Assembly (NCBI GenBank): GCA_964641965.1
Contig: CAZXLD010000022.1
Location: 1 to 64,000, forward strand
Direction of reading: 5' to 3'
DNA length: 64,000 nucleotides
From: JAJDFU01 sp964641965
GTDB taxonomy: Bacteria > Bacteroidota > Bacteroidia > Chitinophagales > Saprospiraceae
The position numbers and the translations under genes were made by a program. The notes under the pieces were generated by a model. That model was not told where the DNA came from and made no database searches. It saw only the letters and a list, made by a program, of their open reading frames with translations. Positions 19,400 through 26,907 of the stretch are shown here, piece after piece; position 1 is the stretch's first letter; each line of letters opens with the position of its first letter.

Positions 19400-19621
19400 C
19401 TACCGGTTGTCCGCTTCAAAATTGCCATAAGCAAGATAGATCAAGACAAAGCCGACAAGGGTCAATATGATCTTCAATAAAAAACCCAGCCCTTTGCCTG
19501 CAGCATCCAGCCAGACCAGGAAACTAAATTGCAGCCCAATCAGGCTTAACACAATCGATAAAAAACCGATACCTGCGAGGAGAAATCCGATCACAAGGAG
19601 TGCTGTTCTGTTTCTAGTCAT
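19400..19621 (-). CDS. Small two-helix membrane protein
   Basis: A 73-residue protein made almost entirely of two hydrophobic segments (~residues 7-30 and 42-64) joined by a short loop, with a basic MTRNR start and an acidic end (NFEADNR). It faces the DUF5686 gene tail to tail, 12 bp away. No family is recognised. The hydrophobic pattern and proper start support a real gene, but its function is unknown. Confidence 0.65.
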   Translation of the reverse strand: MTRNRTALLVIGFLLAGIGFLSIVLSLIGLQFSFLVWLDAAGKGLGFLLKIILTLVGFVLIYLAYGNFEADNR

Positions 19622-19855
19622 GTTGTTATTTACCGTATAAACAAATGGTCCTGGACCCAACTATTCTGCCAGAGATTTCACAGAGCTGTACACGAAACCT
19701 TTCTTTTGGTTCGATTCCATCCGTATTTCCATCCGGCAAAAATTCTGCTCATAAGAGGGATGGTCTGGGCATCTATACTGCAGTAAAGCAGGTCATTCCT
19801 AAAATTACTAATTTACACCTGGATCGGATTTGTCACACTGTATTCTTACTCGCCC

Positions 19856-20707
19856 ATGATCAAGCTGATCGAATGCCCCCGGGATGCCATGCAAGGGATA
19901 AAAACCTTTATCCCAACAGAAACCAAAGCAGCCTATCTGAATCACCTGTTGCAGGTTGGGTTTGATACGCTTGATTTTGGAAGTTTCGTTTCTCCCAAGG
20001 CCATTCCCCAGATGCGAGATACCGCCGATGTTTTGGGGTTGCTTGACCTGGCTTCAACCGCCACCAAACTCCTGGCCATTGTGGCAAACCGGAGAGGGGC
20101 ACAGGATGCAGTTGCTTTTGATGAAATCCAGTACCTGGGCTATCCCTTTTCTATTTCCGAAACCTTTCAGCTCCGGAATACGAACGCCACCATCGAAGAG
20201 TCTCTTGCTCGAGTAGGAACCATTCAGGAATTGTGTTTCCAGCACCAAAAAGAGTTGGTCCTTTACGTTTCTATGGGCTTTGGAAACCCATATGGCGACC
20301 CCTGGAATGTCGAGATTGTCCAGAAATGGGTGGATCGCCTATCGGATATGGGGATACGGGTCTTTCAGTTGTCCGATACGATTGGTGTTGCCTCACCGGA
20401 TAGTATTGCTTATTTGTTTGGCCACTTGATACCAGCCTATCCGAGTTTGGAATTTGGTGCCCATTTCCATACCCAGCCTCATAATTGGGAAGAAAAGGTC
20501 AGCACGGCTTACCACAACGGCTGTCTTCGGTTTGATGGAGCCATACGGGGATATGGAGGTTGTCCAATGGCCAAGGACGATCTCACCGGGAATATGCCGA
20601 CGGAGCATTTGGTCTACTACTTCCGAAAAGAAAAAGAACCTTTATCTGTGGTGCCGGAATTATTTCAGCAAGCCATGCAATTGAGTCAGAAAGTATTCCC
20701 CCTTTAA
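19856..20707 (+). CDS. Hydroxymethylglutaryl-CoA lyase
   Basis: HMG-CoA lyase cleaves 3-hydroxy-3-methylglutaryl-CoA to acetyl-CoA and acetoacetate, the last step of leucine degradation. The 283-residue TIM-barrel protein begins with IECPRDAMQGI, the catalytic Arg-Asp region of the HMGL family. The conserved FGSFVSPKAIPQM segment, the metal-binding HFHTQP histidines (~residues 202-206) and the signature GGCPMAKDDLTGN with the active-site cysteine near residue 236 are all present. Length is normal. It reads as a single gene, with the Mpo1-like gene 77 bp downstream on the same strand. A related DRE-TIM aldolase is the only alternative. Confidence 0.93.
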   Translation: MIKLIECPRDAMQGIKTFIPTETKAAYLNHLLQVGFDTLDFGSFVSPKAIPQMRDTADVLGLLDLASTATKLLAIVANRRGAQDAVAFDEIQYLGYPFSISETFQLRNTNATIEESLARVGTIQELCFQHQKELVLYVSMGFGNPYGDPWNVEIVQKWVDRLSDMGIRVFQLSDTIGVASPDSIAYLFGHLIPAYPSLEFGAHFHTQPHNWEEKVSTAYHNGCLRFDGAIRGYGGCPMAKDDLTGNMPTEHLVYYFRKEKEPLSVVPELFQQAMQLSQKVFPL

Positions 20708-20784
20708 CCGGGCATCTTCACAGCAGTCACTTCTTTTTTCTTTATATCTTACTCTTGGCAAATAAAATATCTCAAAAATCGACT

Positions 20785-21258
20785 ATGGCCAAATCAATAC
20801 AATGGTATCTGGATAAATACGGTGAAAGTCACCAGAATAGGACAAATAAAATAATTCACTGGGTTTGTGTACCGCTCATCATGTTCAGCCTGATCGGCTT
20901 GCTGTTTGCTATTCCATTTCCGGTAAAAAAAGATATGTTACTCAATTGGGGAGCAGTTTTTCTTGGGCTAGCCTTGATCTTTTACATTCGGTTGTCCATA
21001 CCCATGTTTTTGGGATTCATTGTAATTGCGGGGCTAATTTTATTTGGATTGGGTTCTATTTATGAAGCCGTTGGGCGCATCGACAGCCGCTTGGCCTTGG
21101 TCTGTGTCGTAATTTTTGCGCTGGCTTGGGTTGGCCAGTTTATCGGTCATTCAATTGAAGGTAAAAAACCAAGCTTCTTCGACGATTTAAAATTCTTATT
21201 GATAGGGCCTGCCTGGCTTCTTCATTTTATCTATCGCAAGATGGGCATTCCTTATTGA
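20785..21258 (+). CDS. Mpo1-like (DUF962) membrane protein
   Basis: A 157-residue membrane protein with four hydrophobic segments. It carries the family start YGESHQNRTNKIIHWVCVP (~residues 11-29) and a second histidine motif, GQFIGHSIEGKKP. In yeast, Mpo1 is an Fe(II)-dependent dioxygenase of fatty-acid alpha-oxidation whose conserved histidines bind the metal; the same histidines are visible here. Whether the bacterial member does this is unknown. The ATG at 20785 is chosen; the frame stays open upstream into the lyase gene, but that part does not match the family. Confidence 0.88.
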   Translation: MAKSIQWYLDKYGESHQNRTNKIIHWVCVPLIMFSLIGLLFAIPFPVKKDMLLNWGAVFLGLALIFYIRLSIPMFLGFIVIAGLILFGLGSIYEAVGRIDSRLALVCVVIFALAWVGQFIGHSIEGKKPSFFDDLKFLLIGPAWLLHFIYRKMGIPY

Positions 21259-21289
21259 ATCCATTCCTTTCTACTTCACCTTCTGCAAA

Positions 21290-21322
21290 AGAAAAAAGGC
21301 CGTCTTCATCAAAGACGACCTT
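21290..21322 (-). terminator. groL: Intrinsic terminator after groL
   Basis: On the minus strand AGGTCGTCTT and AAGACGGCCT pair around a 5-nt loop and are followed by TTTTTTCTTTT. It lies between groL and the convergent Mpo1-like gene and may serve both. Confidence 0.85.
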
Positions 21323-21356
21323 TCTGGTTTCATATCGTAAAAAGCAAAAGTGGCAA

Positions 21357-22994
21357 TTACATCATGCCGCCCATACCGCCTGGCATTCCGCCACCTGGAG
21401 GCATGGCTGGTTCTGGCTCAGGCTTGTCATTTACAACCACTTCGGTAGTCAATACCATACCTGCGATTGAGGTGGCATTTTCCAATGCAATGCGAGTTAC
21501 CTTAGTTGGGTCAATGACTCCGGCAGACTTAAGGTCTTCGTATTCGTCGGTGCGTGCATTGTACCCATTTGATCCATTGGAAGAAAGTACACTCTGGAGT
21601 ACTACACTTCCTTCGACACCGGCATTATCAGCAATAGTACGCAGAGGAGATTCCAGAGCCTTGCGAACAATTTGCATACCGATGGTCTCGTCCTCATTGA
21701 CTCCGGTGAGGCCATCCAAAGCTTCCATAGCACGTACAAGTGCTACACCACCTCCAGTTACGATACCTTCTTCAACGGCAGCGCGGGTTGCGTGCAAGGC
21801 ATCATCAACACGATCCTTCTTTTCTTTCATCTCCACTTCAGTAGGTGCACCTACATAAAGCACAGCTACACCACCTGACAATTTAGCAAGTCGCTCTTGC
21901 AGTTTTTCCTTATCGTAGTCAGAGGTAGTGGTTTCAATCTGCTGTTTGATCTGGTTGATGCGAGCTTTAATTTGGTCTTCCTTGCCAGCTCCGTTGACAA
22001 TAGTCGTATTGTCTTTGTCGATCGTAACTTTCTCGCAAGTTCCCAAGTGCTCAAGACCAGTATTATCCAGCTTGTACCCTTTTTCTTCGCTGATGACTGT
22101 TCCTCCAGTCAGAATGGCAATGTCTTCGAGCATAGCCTTTCTGCGGTCTCCGAATCCAGGAGCCTTTACAGCTACTACTTTGAGCTGTGCGCGAAGGCGA
22201 TTTACCACAAGCACACCTAAAGCCTGGCTTTCAATGTCCTCGGCAATGATCAATAAGGGACGACCTGCCTGAACCACTTTTTCCAACACGGGAACGATGT
22301 CGTTCATGTTGGAAACTTTCTTGTCATGGATTAAGATGTATGGATTTTCATACTCAGTGACCATGCTTTCGGGATCAGTCACAAAATAAGGTGACAAATA
22401 CCCCCTGTCAAACTGCATACCGAGTACCTCTTCTACATAGGTATCTGTTCCTTTGGCTTCCTCTACGGTAATTACACCATCTTTGGATACCCGCTTCATA
22501 GCGTCTGCAATCAGGGTACCGATTTCGTCATCATTATTTGCAGAAATGGCAGCAACCTGGCGGATTTTCTCAAAATCGTCGCCAATTACGTCGGACTGCT
22601 TCTGGAGATTCTCTACGACGGCACGAGTGGCTTTATCCATTCCGCGCTTGAGATCCATTGGATTTGCTCCAGCGGTTACGTTTTTCAGGCCTGCGCTGAT
22701 CATGGCTTGTGCCAGTACAGTAGCTGTAGTTGTACCGTCACCGGCAATATCGGCAGTTTTGGAAGCTACTTCCTTAACCATTTGAGCTCCCATATTTTCT
22801 ACGGCATCCTCCAATTCGATTTCTTTGGCTACAGTCACACCATCCTTGGTGATTTGGGGTGCACCAAAGCTTTTTTGGATCACTACATTACGGCCTTTTG
22901 GACCCAGAGTCACCTTGACAGCATTGGCCAAGGCATCTACACCAGCCCGCAATTTTTCTCGGGCGTCTCTATCAAAGCTAATTTCTTTAGCCAT
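21357..22994 (-). CDS. groL: Chaperonin GroEL (60 kDa subunit)
   Basis: GroEL forms the double-ring folding chamber and works with GroES. The 545-residue sequence is full length and canonical: AKEISFDRDAREKLRAGV at the start, the ATP-binding GPKGRNVV, AGDGTTTATVLA, the hinge/equatorial segment AAVEEGIVTGGGVALVRA, and the Gly-Met-rich tail (GGGMPGGMGGMM). It lies 56 bp downstream of groES in the usual groESL order. No second groL copy is in the window. Confidence 0.99.
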   Translation of the reverse strand: MAKEISFDRDAREKLRAGVDALANAVKVTLGPKGRNVVIQKSFGAPQITKDGVTVAKEIELEDAVENMGAQMVKEVASKTADIAGDGTTTATVLAQAMISAGLKNVTAGANPMDLKRGMDKATRAVVENLQKQSDVIGDDFEKIRQVAAISANNDDEIGTLIADAMKRVSKDGVITVEEAKGTDTYVEEVLGMQFDRGYLSPYFVTDPESMVTEYENPYILIHDKKVSNMNDIVPVLEKVVQAGRPLLIIAEDIESQALGVLVVNRLRAQLKVVAVKAPGFGDRRKAMLEDIAILTGGTVISEEKGYKLDNTGLEHLGTCEKVTIDKDNTTIVNGAGKEDQIKARINQIKQQIETTTSDYDKEKLQERLAKLSGGVAVLYVGAPTEVEMKEKKDRVDDALHATRAAVEEGIVTGGGVALVRAMEALDGLTGVNEDETIGMQIVRKALESPLRTIADNAGVEGSVVLQSVLSSNGSNGYNARTDEYEDLKSAGVIDPTKVTRIALENATSIAGMVLTTEVVVNDKPEPEPAMPPGGGMPGGMGGMM

Positions 22995-23050
22995 TGGGAT
23001 GTTGATTTTAATGTTTTGATGAAAAATGAAATGTTTGGACGAAGATGTGC

Positions 23051-23317
23051 TTAATCCAGAATTACCAGGATGTCGTCCTCACGCATAATCAGGTAGTCCA
23101 CGCCTTCATAATTGAGCTCCTGTCCGGCATACTTACCGTAAAGAACAATGTCCCCAGTTTGAACGGTCATCATATTTCCGTCTTTTCCAGGGCCAACAGC
23201 AATGACTTCGCCACGCTGAGGCTTTTCTTTAGCGGTGTCCGGAATGATGATTCCGCCTTTGGTAGTTTCATCAGCGGGGGCGGGCTTGACCACAACCCGA
23301 TCGTTGATTGGCTTCAT
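23051..23317 (-). CDS. groES: Co-chaperonin GroES (10 kDa subunit)
   Basis: GroES caps the GroEL ring. The 88-residue protein has the start MKPINDRVVVKP, a mobile loop (ADETTKGGIIIPDTAKEKP) and GEVIAVGPG. The C-terminal strands end in YLIMREDDILVIL. It is the first gene of groESL. About 140 bp separate its start from the secG terminator, and this stretch contains several inverted repeats that may carry heat-shock control. Confidence 0.98.
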   Translation of the reverse strand: MKPINDRVVVKPAPADETTKGGIIIPDTAKEKPQRGEVIAVGPGKDGNMMTVQTGDIVLYGKYAGQELNYEGVDYLIMREDDILVILD

Positions 23318-23392
23318 GCTTATTATAATTAATTAAGGTTTATGGTTGTTGAAAACACTTTCTTCACAGCGATTCTCATGCCAATAAGGGGT

Positions 23393-23471
23393 AGCTGCCA
23401 TTTTTGCAGCTTTTAAGTCGTCTTTGCGGTGGTCTTTGCCGAAAAATTTGGCAGCAATTGTCATTTTGACA
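23393..23471 (-). promoter_or_regulatory. groES: Cluster of inverted repeats upstream of groESL
   Basis: Three dyads lie in the groES leader: AGCTGC-N7-GCAGCT (23393-23411), TGCC-N9-GGCA (23437-23453) and a perfect TGTCA-TTT-TGACA (23459-23471). On the minus strand a TTTG box (23473-23470) precedes AAATTTTT (23449-23442) with a 20-nt spacer, a possible promoter overlapping the outer dyads. I see no classical CIRCE element. Confidence 0.45.
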
Positions 23472-23506
23472 AAAAAGCCCCGACGAAAGCGATCGCCGGG
23501 GCTTTT
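23471..23506 (-). terminator. secG: Intrinsic terminator after secG
   Basis: GCCCCG and CGGGGC arms flanked by A- and T-runs form a strong stem. On the minus strand it ends in TTTTTT, 20 bp past the secG stop, and insulates groESL from secG transcription. Confidence 0.85.
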
Positions 23507-23525
23507 CAGACTTTTTAAGCAGCCT

Positions 23526-23789
23526 TTATTCAGAAAGCAATTGTTGAGTACCTTCCGGGACATCACCCACCATCACTGCAGTAATGATACAAAGGATGAA
23601 CAGGGCAGCTGCAAGGTACCAAGTCGCTTTTTCTATAAAGTCAGTGGATTTGGCGGCGCCAAACATCTGATTAGCCTGGGTACCCCCAAAGGTTGAATCT
23701 ACCCCGCCGCCTTTAGGGTTTTGGATCAAAACCGCTCCCATGAGCAAAACGCTGATTAATGCAATCAGAACCGTCATCAATACTAACAT
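23526..23789 (-). CDS. secG: Preprotein translocase subunit SecG
   Basis: SecG is the small inner-membrane subunit of the SecYEG channel. The 87-residue protein has two transmembrane helices (~residues 2-22 and 54-75). The conserved cytoplasmic loop between them reads LIQNPKGGGVDSTFGG...NQMFGAAKSTDFIEKATW. It starts 6 bp after the stop of a TPR protein gene on the same strand, so the two are probably co-transcribed. Its transcript ends at a strong terminator before groES. Confidence 0.96.
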   Translation of the reverse strand: MLVLMTVLIALISVLLMGAVLIQNPKGGGVDSTFGGTQANQMFGAAKSTDFIEKATWYLAAALFILCIITAVMVGDVPEGTQQLLSE

Positions 23790-23795
23790 ATCCTT

Positions 23796-24524
23796 CTACG
23801 ATTTTAGCTCTTTAATTTTGGCCGCAAAGTACTTCTTTTTTTTCGGCATTTTCAAGCTTAGCTGTTGATACATCTGAATTGCCTTTTCCAAGTTCCCCTG
23901 ACTAACCAGGAGCTCAGCCAGGGTCTCGGATGCAACAACCGGGTTTTCACTAAGACTTTGTTTAGCTAATCTTCGAACGATTTTTCCCTCCTGGAAGTTG
24001 AGGTCATCTTCCATTTCAGTCGGATCATATTCCATGAAACTGGAATCCTCCTCCGGCTGAATAGGGGTGGAGCGTATTGGAGTAAACCGCTTCACCCCAT
24101 TACTGGGCAATCCTTCCGTAAGATTGGAGTCCGGTTGTCGGTCGCCTTCCGGGGCGGTTGGTTGACTCACTTCTTCCGATTCTTTTTCCGGTTTAGCTGC
24201 TGTTTGGTCTTCGGAATCACTGTCTAATCCTGGTAGAGCTGCCTCTGTACCGACATCTTCATCACTTAAACCTGTTTCTTCAAGAATGCTTTCCCATTCT
24301 ACCATTTTCAGGCGGAGGGTATTCCGATCAATACAGGTAATTGCCGCCCGGGAAAGATTTTTTTCTCGATCCGGATGACCTTCCAACACACTTTTTTCCA
24401 GAAGTAAAAGGTGAAGGTTGGCACAATAGGGATACCTCAGAACAAGACTCTTCAAATCCTGATAGTCCTGTTGAGCCAACAGGGAGGAGTTGCTCAGAAA
24501 ATCTACGAACTGGTTTGCGTCCAT
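23796..24524 (-). CDS. TPR-containing protein upstream of secG
   Basis: A 242-residue soluble protein in three parts. The N-terminal helical region (~1-85) has RYPYCANLHLLLLEKSVL. A low-complexity acidic and Pro/Ser/Thr-rich linker covers ~90-165. The C-terminal TPR-like hairpin has ETLAELLVSQGNLEKAIQMYQQLSLKMP. Similar proteins sit next to secG in other Bacteroidota, by my recollection of the family pattern. The function is unknown; a link to secretion or envelope biogenesis is only suggested by the 6-bp gap to secG. Confidence 0.85.
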   Translation of the reverse strand: MDANQFVDFLSNSSLLAQQDYQDLKSLVLRYPYCANLHLLLLEKSVLEGHPDREKNLSRAAITCIDRNTLRLKMVEWESILEETGLSDEDVGTEAALPGLDSDSEDQTAAKPEKESEEVSQPTAPEGDRQPDSNLTEGLPSNGVKRFTPIRSTPIQPEEDSSFMEYDPTEMEDDLNFQEGKIVRRLAKQSLSENPVVASETLAELLVSQGNLEKAIQMYQQLSLKMPKKKKYFAAKIKELKS

Positions 24525-24579
24525 ACCGTGGTTCCACCGAGGTTTCTGTTAGAAGAAACCTATTCCTTTTACTAAAATA

Positions 24580-25158
24580 CTATAATTGCGCCAGAAAGGA
24601 CAAGAGTAGTTGTAGTGCCTTGCTCCTGTGGCTGATCGCAATTTTTTCGGAGGGCTCCATTTCAGCAAAGGTAATGCTCTTTCCCTCAGGAATAAAAACT
24701 GGATCATACCCAAAACCTGCTGTTCCTGCCGGATTTGGGGCAATATGCCCTCGAACTACCCCTTCAAAGTAATGAACCTCCCCTGCCAGGATAAGGGCCA
24801 TGATGGTCCTAAACTGAGCAGAACGATCTTTGTGGGGACTTAATTCGGTTAGCAATTTTTGCATATTGTCGATGTCGCTACGCTGCGGCCCTGCGTACCG
24901 CGCAGTGGTTACTCCCGGTGCTCCTCCTAAAGCAGTTACTTCCAGGCCTGTATCCTCCGAGAAGCAGGAGTAGCCATAATTGTCGTACACATACTGCGCT
25001 TTTTGAAGGGCATTGCCTTTTAAAGTGGGTTGCGTCTCCGGTATGTCCTCCAAAATATCCAGTTCATGGAGGCTGATAATCCGGAAATGCTCCGGCAGCA
25101 GACGATTGACTTCTCTTACCTTATTTTCATTATGCGTAGCAAAAACGAGTTCAGTCAT
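24580..25158 (-). CDS. rdgB: Non-canonical purine NTP pyrophosphatase (RdgB/HAM1)
   Basis: RdgB hydrolyses dITP, ITP and XTP to monophosphates, keeping deaminated purines out of DNA and RNA. The 192-residue protein begins LVFATHNENKVREV, the classical substrate loop. It has the metal/catalytic segment CFSEDTGLEVTALGGAPGV(~70-88), the HYFEGVVRG strand and GFGYDPVFIPEGKSITFAEM. The ATG at 25158 overlaps the stop of the upstream gene by four bases (ATGA), supporting this start over a 12-residue longer form. Confidence 0.96.
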   Translation of the reverse strand: MTELVFATHNENKVREVNRLLPEHFRIISLHELDILEDIPETQPTLKGNALQKAQYVYDNYGYSCFSEDTGLEVTALGGAPGVTTARYAGPQRSDIDNMQKLLTELSPHKDRSAQFRTIMALILAGEVHYFEGVVRGHIAPNPAGTAGFGYDPVFIPEGKSITFAEMEPSEKIAISHRSKALQLLLSFLAQL

Positions 25159-25619
25159 TGATTTGATTTGAAAAGCTGTTGAAGGCCAACCCACAATGGG
25201 CGAGCTTTTGTTTCGCCTCCTTCCATGCGCTCCCGGTAAATCGATGGTAAGTCATGCCCCCAGAGCAGATGGAAACTACCGATCGAAAAGGGTTGGTAAA
25301 GGGGAGGTTGTATGGAAAAACCCAAGGCCTCGGGAGCAATTCCGAAGATAAGAACATACCTAATGTTTCGTTCTCTTAGGGTAGCCGCCAGATTGGTTTT
25401 CCCTCCTTTTTGCAGGACGGCCAATGCGGTATTGTCTTCTGTGGATTTACCAATTGCTTTAAGGATCTTTCCCAAAAAGACTTGAAGCGCATCATCCAAT
25501 TGACTTTCAGATTCCCAAAGCACTAAAAAATCGGCTTTTTCCGGGGAAAGCGGGGTTGCAAGGAATTGGAGTTGTTCGGTTGCTACAAATATTGGAAAAC
25601 CTAAAAAACTTGATTTCAA
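25155..25619 (-). CDS. Uncharacterised protein coupled to rdgB, weakly HolD-like
   Basis: A 154-residue soluble protein with no signal peptide. A central segment (FLGKILKAIGKSTEDNTAL, ~residues 48-66) is followed by the strand YVLIFGIAPEALG. The C-terminus ends with RPLWVGLQQLF. The order of a KILKAI helix, an LIFG strand and a final LW..L helix resembles the psi subunit (HolD) of DNA polymerase III, but this is a visual impression and not a family assignment. It is translationally coupled to rdgB (ATGA overlap). No other function can be proposed. Confidence 0.75.
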   Translation of the reverse strand: MKSSFLGFPIFVATEQLQFLATPLSPEKADFLVLWESESQLDDALQVFLGKILKAIGKSTEDNTALAVLQKGGKTNLAATLRERNIRYVLIFGIAPEALGFSIQPPLYQPFSIGSFHLLWGHDLPSIYRERMEGGETKARPLWVGLQQLFKSNQ

Positions 25620-25686
25620 AATAATAATTGGAATTTGTGCTTTTTTGAAAAATAAAAGATAATAAAATAGTGCAAAAACATCAAAA

Positions 25687-25718
25687 TTTAGAATTATTGC
25701 TAAATTTAAGTAAATTTG
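25687..25718 (+). promoter_or_regulatory. ilvE: Putative promoter of ilvE
   Basis: TTTA (25687-25690), a 20-nt spacer and TAAATTTG (25711-25718) match the Bacteroidota TTTG / TAnnTTTG consensus well. The leader to the ATG at 25735 would be only about 10 bases. Confidence 0.6.
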
Positions 25719-25734
25719 GAAAAATCAGAAGGTT

Positions 25735-26820
25735 ATGAGTATTAACATTAAAGTAACTCGGGTCCAGGAATCCCGACTTCCTACATTAGACTTTGATCAT
25801 ATACCGTTTGGCCGGGTATTTACGGATCATATGTTCGTTTGTGATTATCGAAACGGGGCTTGGGTAGATCCTCAAATCATCCCTTTTGGCTCCTTCTCCG
25901 TCCACCCTGCCTGTATGGCTCTTCACTACGGTCAAGCTATTTTCGAGGGGATGAAAGCCAGTAAGAGCGTAGAGGGAAAACCTTTGCTGCTCAGGCCCGA
26001 TATGCATGCCAAGCGAATCAATGCTTCTGCGGCCCGTATGAGTATGCCTCCCTTCCCTGAGGCGCTTTTCCTCGAGGCGCTCCACCAGTTGGTTGGATTG
26101 GAAGCAGATTGGATTCCACCTCAAGAAGGAAGTGCTCTTTACCTTCGCCCTTACATGTTTGCCACCGATGAGTTTATCGGGGTGAAGCCATCCGAAACCT
26201 ACAAGTTTATTCTATTCGCCTGTCCGGTTGGACCATACTATCCAAAGCCGGTTCGACTTTGGGCTGAGGCAAAATATGTGCGAGCGATTCCCGGCGGTAC
26301 CGGTGAGGCAAAAGCCGCCGGAAATTATGCCGGTGCATTACTTCCTGCCCGTTTGGCCCAGGAAAAAGGGTTTGACCAAATTCTATGGCTGGATGGTTAC
26401 AAGTTCGAACATTTGCAGGAAGTTGGCACCATGAATGTATTTGTAGTAATCGATGGAAAGGTGGTAACGCCTGCTACTGATGGAGCTATTCTGAAAGGAA
26501 TCACTCGTATGATGATCCTGGATGTACTTCGCAATAAAGGATACCAAGTAGAAGAGCGACCGATTGCTATGGCGGAACTGATAACAGCCCATCGGGAAGG
26601 AAAGCTGGAAGAAGTTTTCGGTGCCGGAACCGCTGCTGTGGTTGCTCATGTTTCCGAAATTGGTTACCAAGACCAGCTGTTGTCCTTACCCGCAATTGAA
26701 GATCGTAAGATCGGCCCAATGGTTAAGGCCCATATCGACGGGCTTCGAGCTGGGAAGGTAGAAGACACCTTTGGGTGGTTAGTTCCTGTCAAAGGCATCT
26801 CTTCCGCTGTGAATGCCTAA
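25735..26820 (+). CDS. ilvE: Branched-chain amino acid aminotransferase IlvE
   Basis: This PLP enzyme of fold type IV interconverts leucine, isoleucine and valine with their 2-oxo acids, using glutamate/2-oxoglutarate. The 361-residue protein is of the longer, eukaryote-like BCAT form. Visible are LHYGQAIFEGMKA, the arginine in KRINASAARM, and the PLP lysine within EAKAAGNYAGALL (about Lys193). The family signature follows (EVGTMNVFVVIDGKVVTP), then GAGTAAVV. It is monocistronic, with a consensus promoter just upstream and a strong terminator just downstream. Confidence 0.97.
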   Translation: MSINIKVTRVQESRLPTLDFDHIPFGRVFTDHMFVCDYRNGAWVDPQIIPFGSFSVHPACMALHYGQAIFEGMKASKSVEGKPLLLRPDMHAKRINASAARMSMPPFPEALFLEALHQLVGLEADWIPPQEGSALYLRPYMFATDEFIGVKPSETYKFILFACPVGPYYPKPVRLWAEAKYVRAIPGGTGEAKAAGNYAGALLPARLAQEKGFDQILWLDGYKFEHLQEVGTMNVFVVIDGKVVTPATDGAILKGITRMMILDVLRNKGYQVEERPIAMAELITAHREGKLEEVFGAGTAAVVAHVSEIGYQDQLLSLPAIEDRKIGPMVKAHIDGLRAGKVEDTFGWLVPVKGISSAVNA

Positions 26821-26842
26821 CCGTCAATTCATAACCGTAATC

Positions 26843-26880
26843 TAAAAAGGAGAATCCTACCTGCGATTCTCCTTTTTTAT
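26843..26880 (+). terminator. ilvE: Intrinsic terminator after ilvE
   Basis: GGAGAATC pairs with GATTCTCC around an 8-nt loop and is followed by TTTTTT. It is also positioned to stop minus-strand transcription past the patatin gene. Confidence 0.9.
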
Positions 26881-26907
26881 ACAATCCTCGATGGTAGTGA
26901 AGTATCA

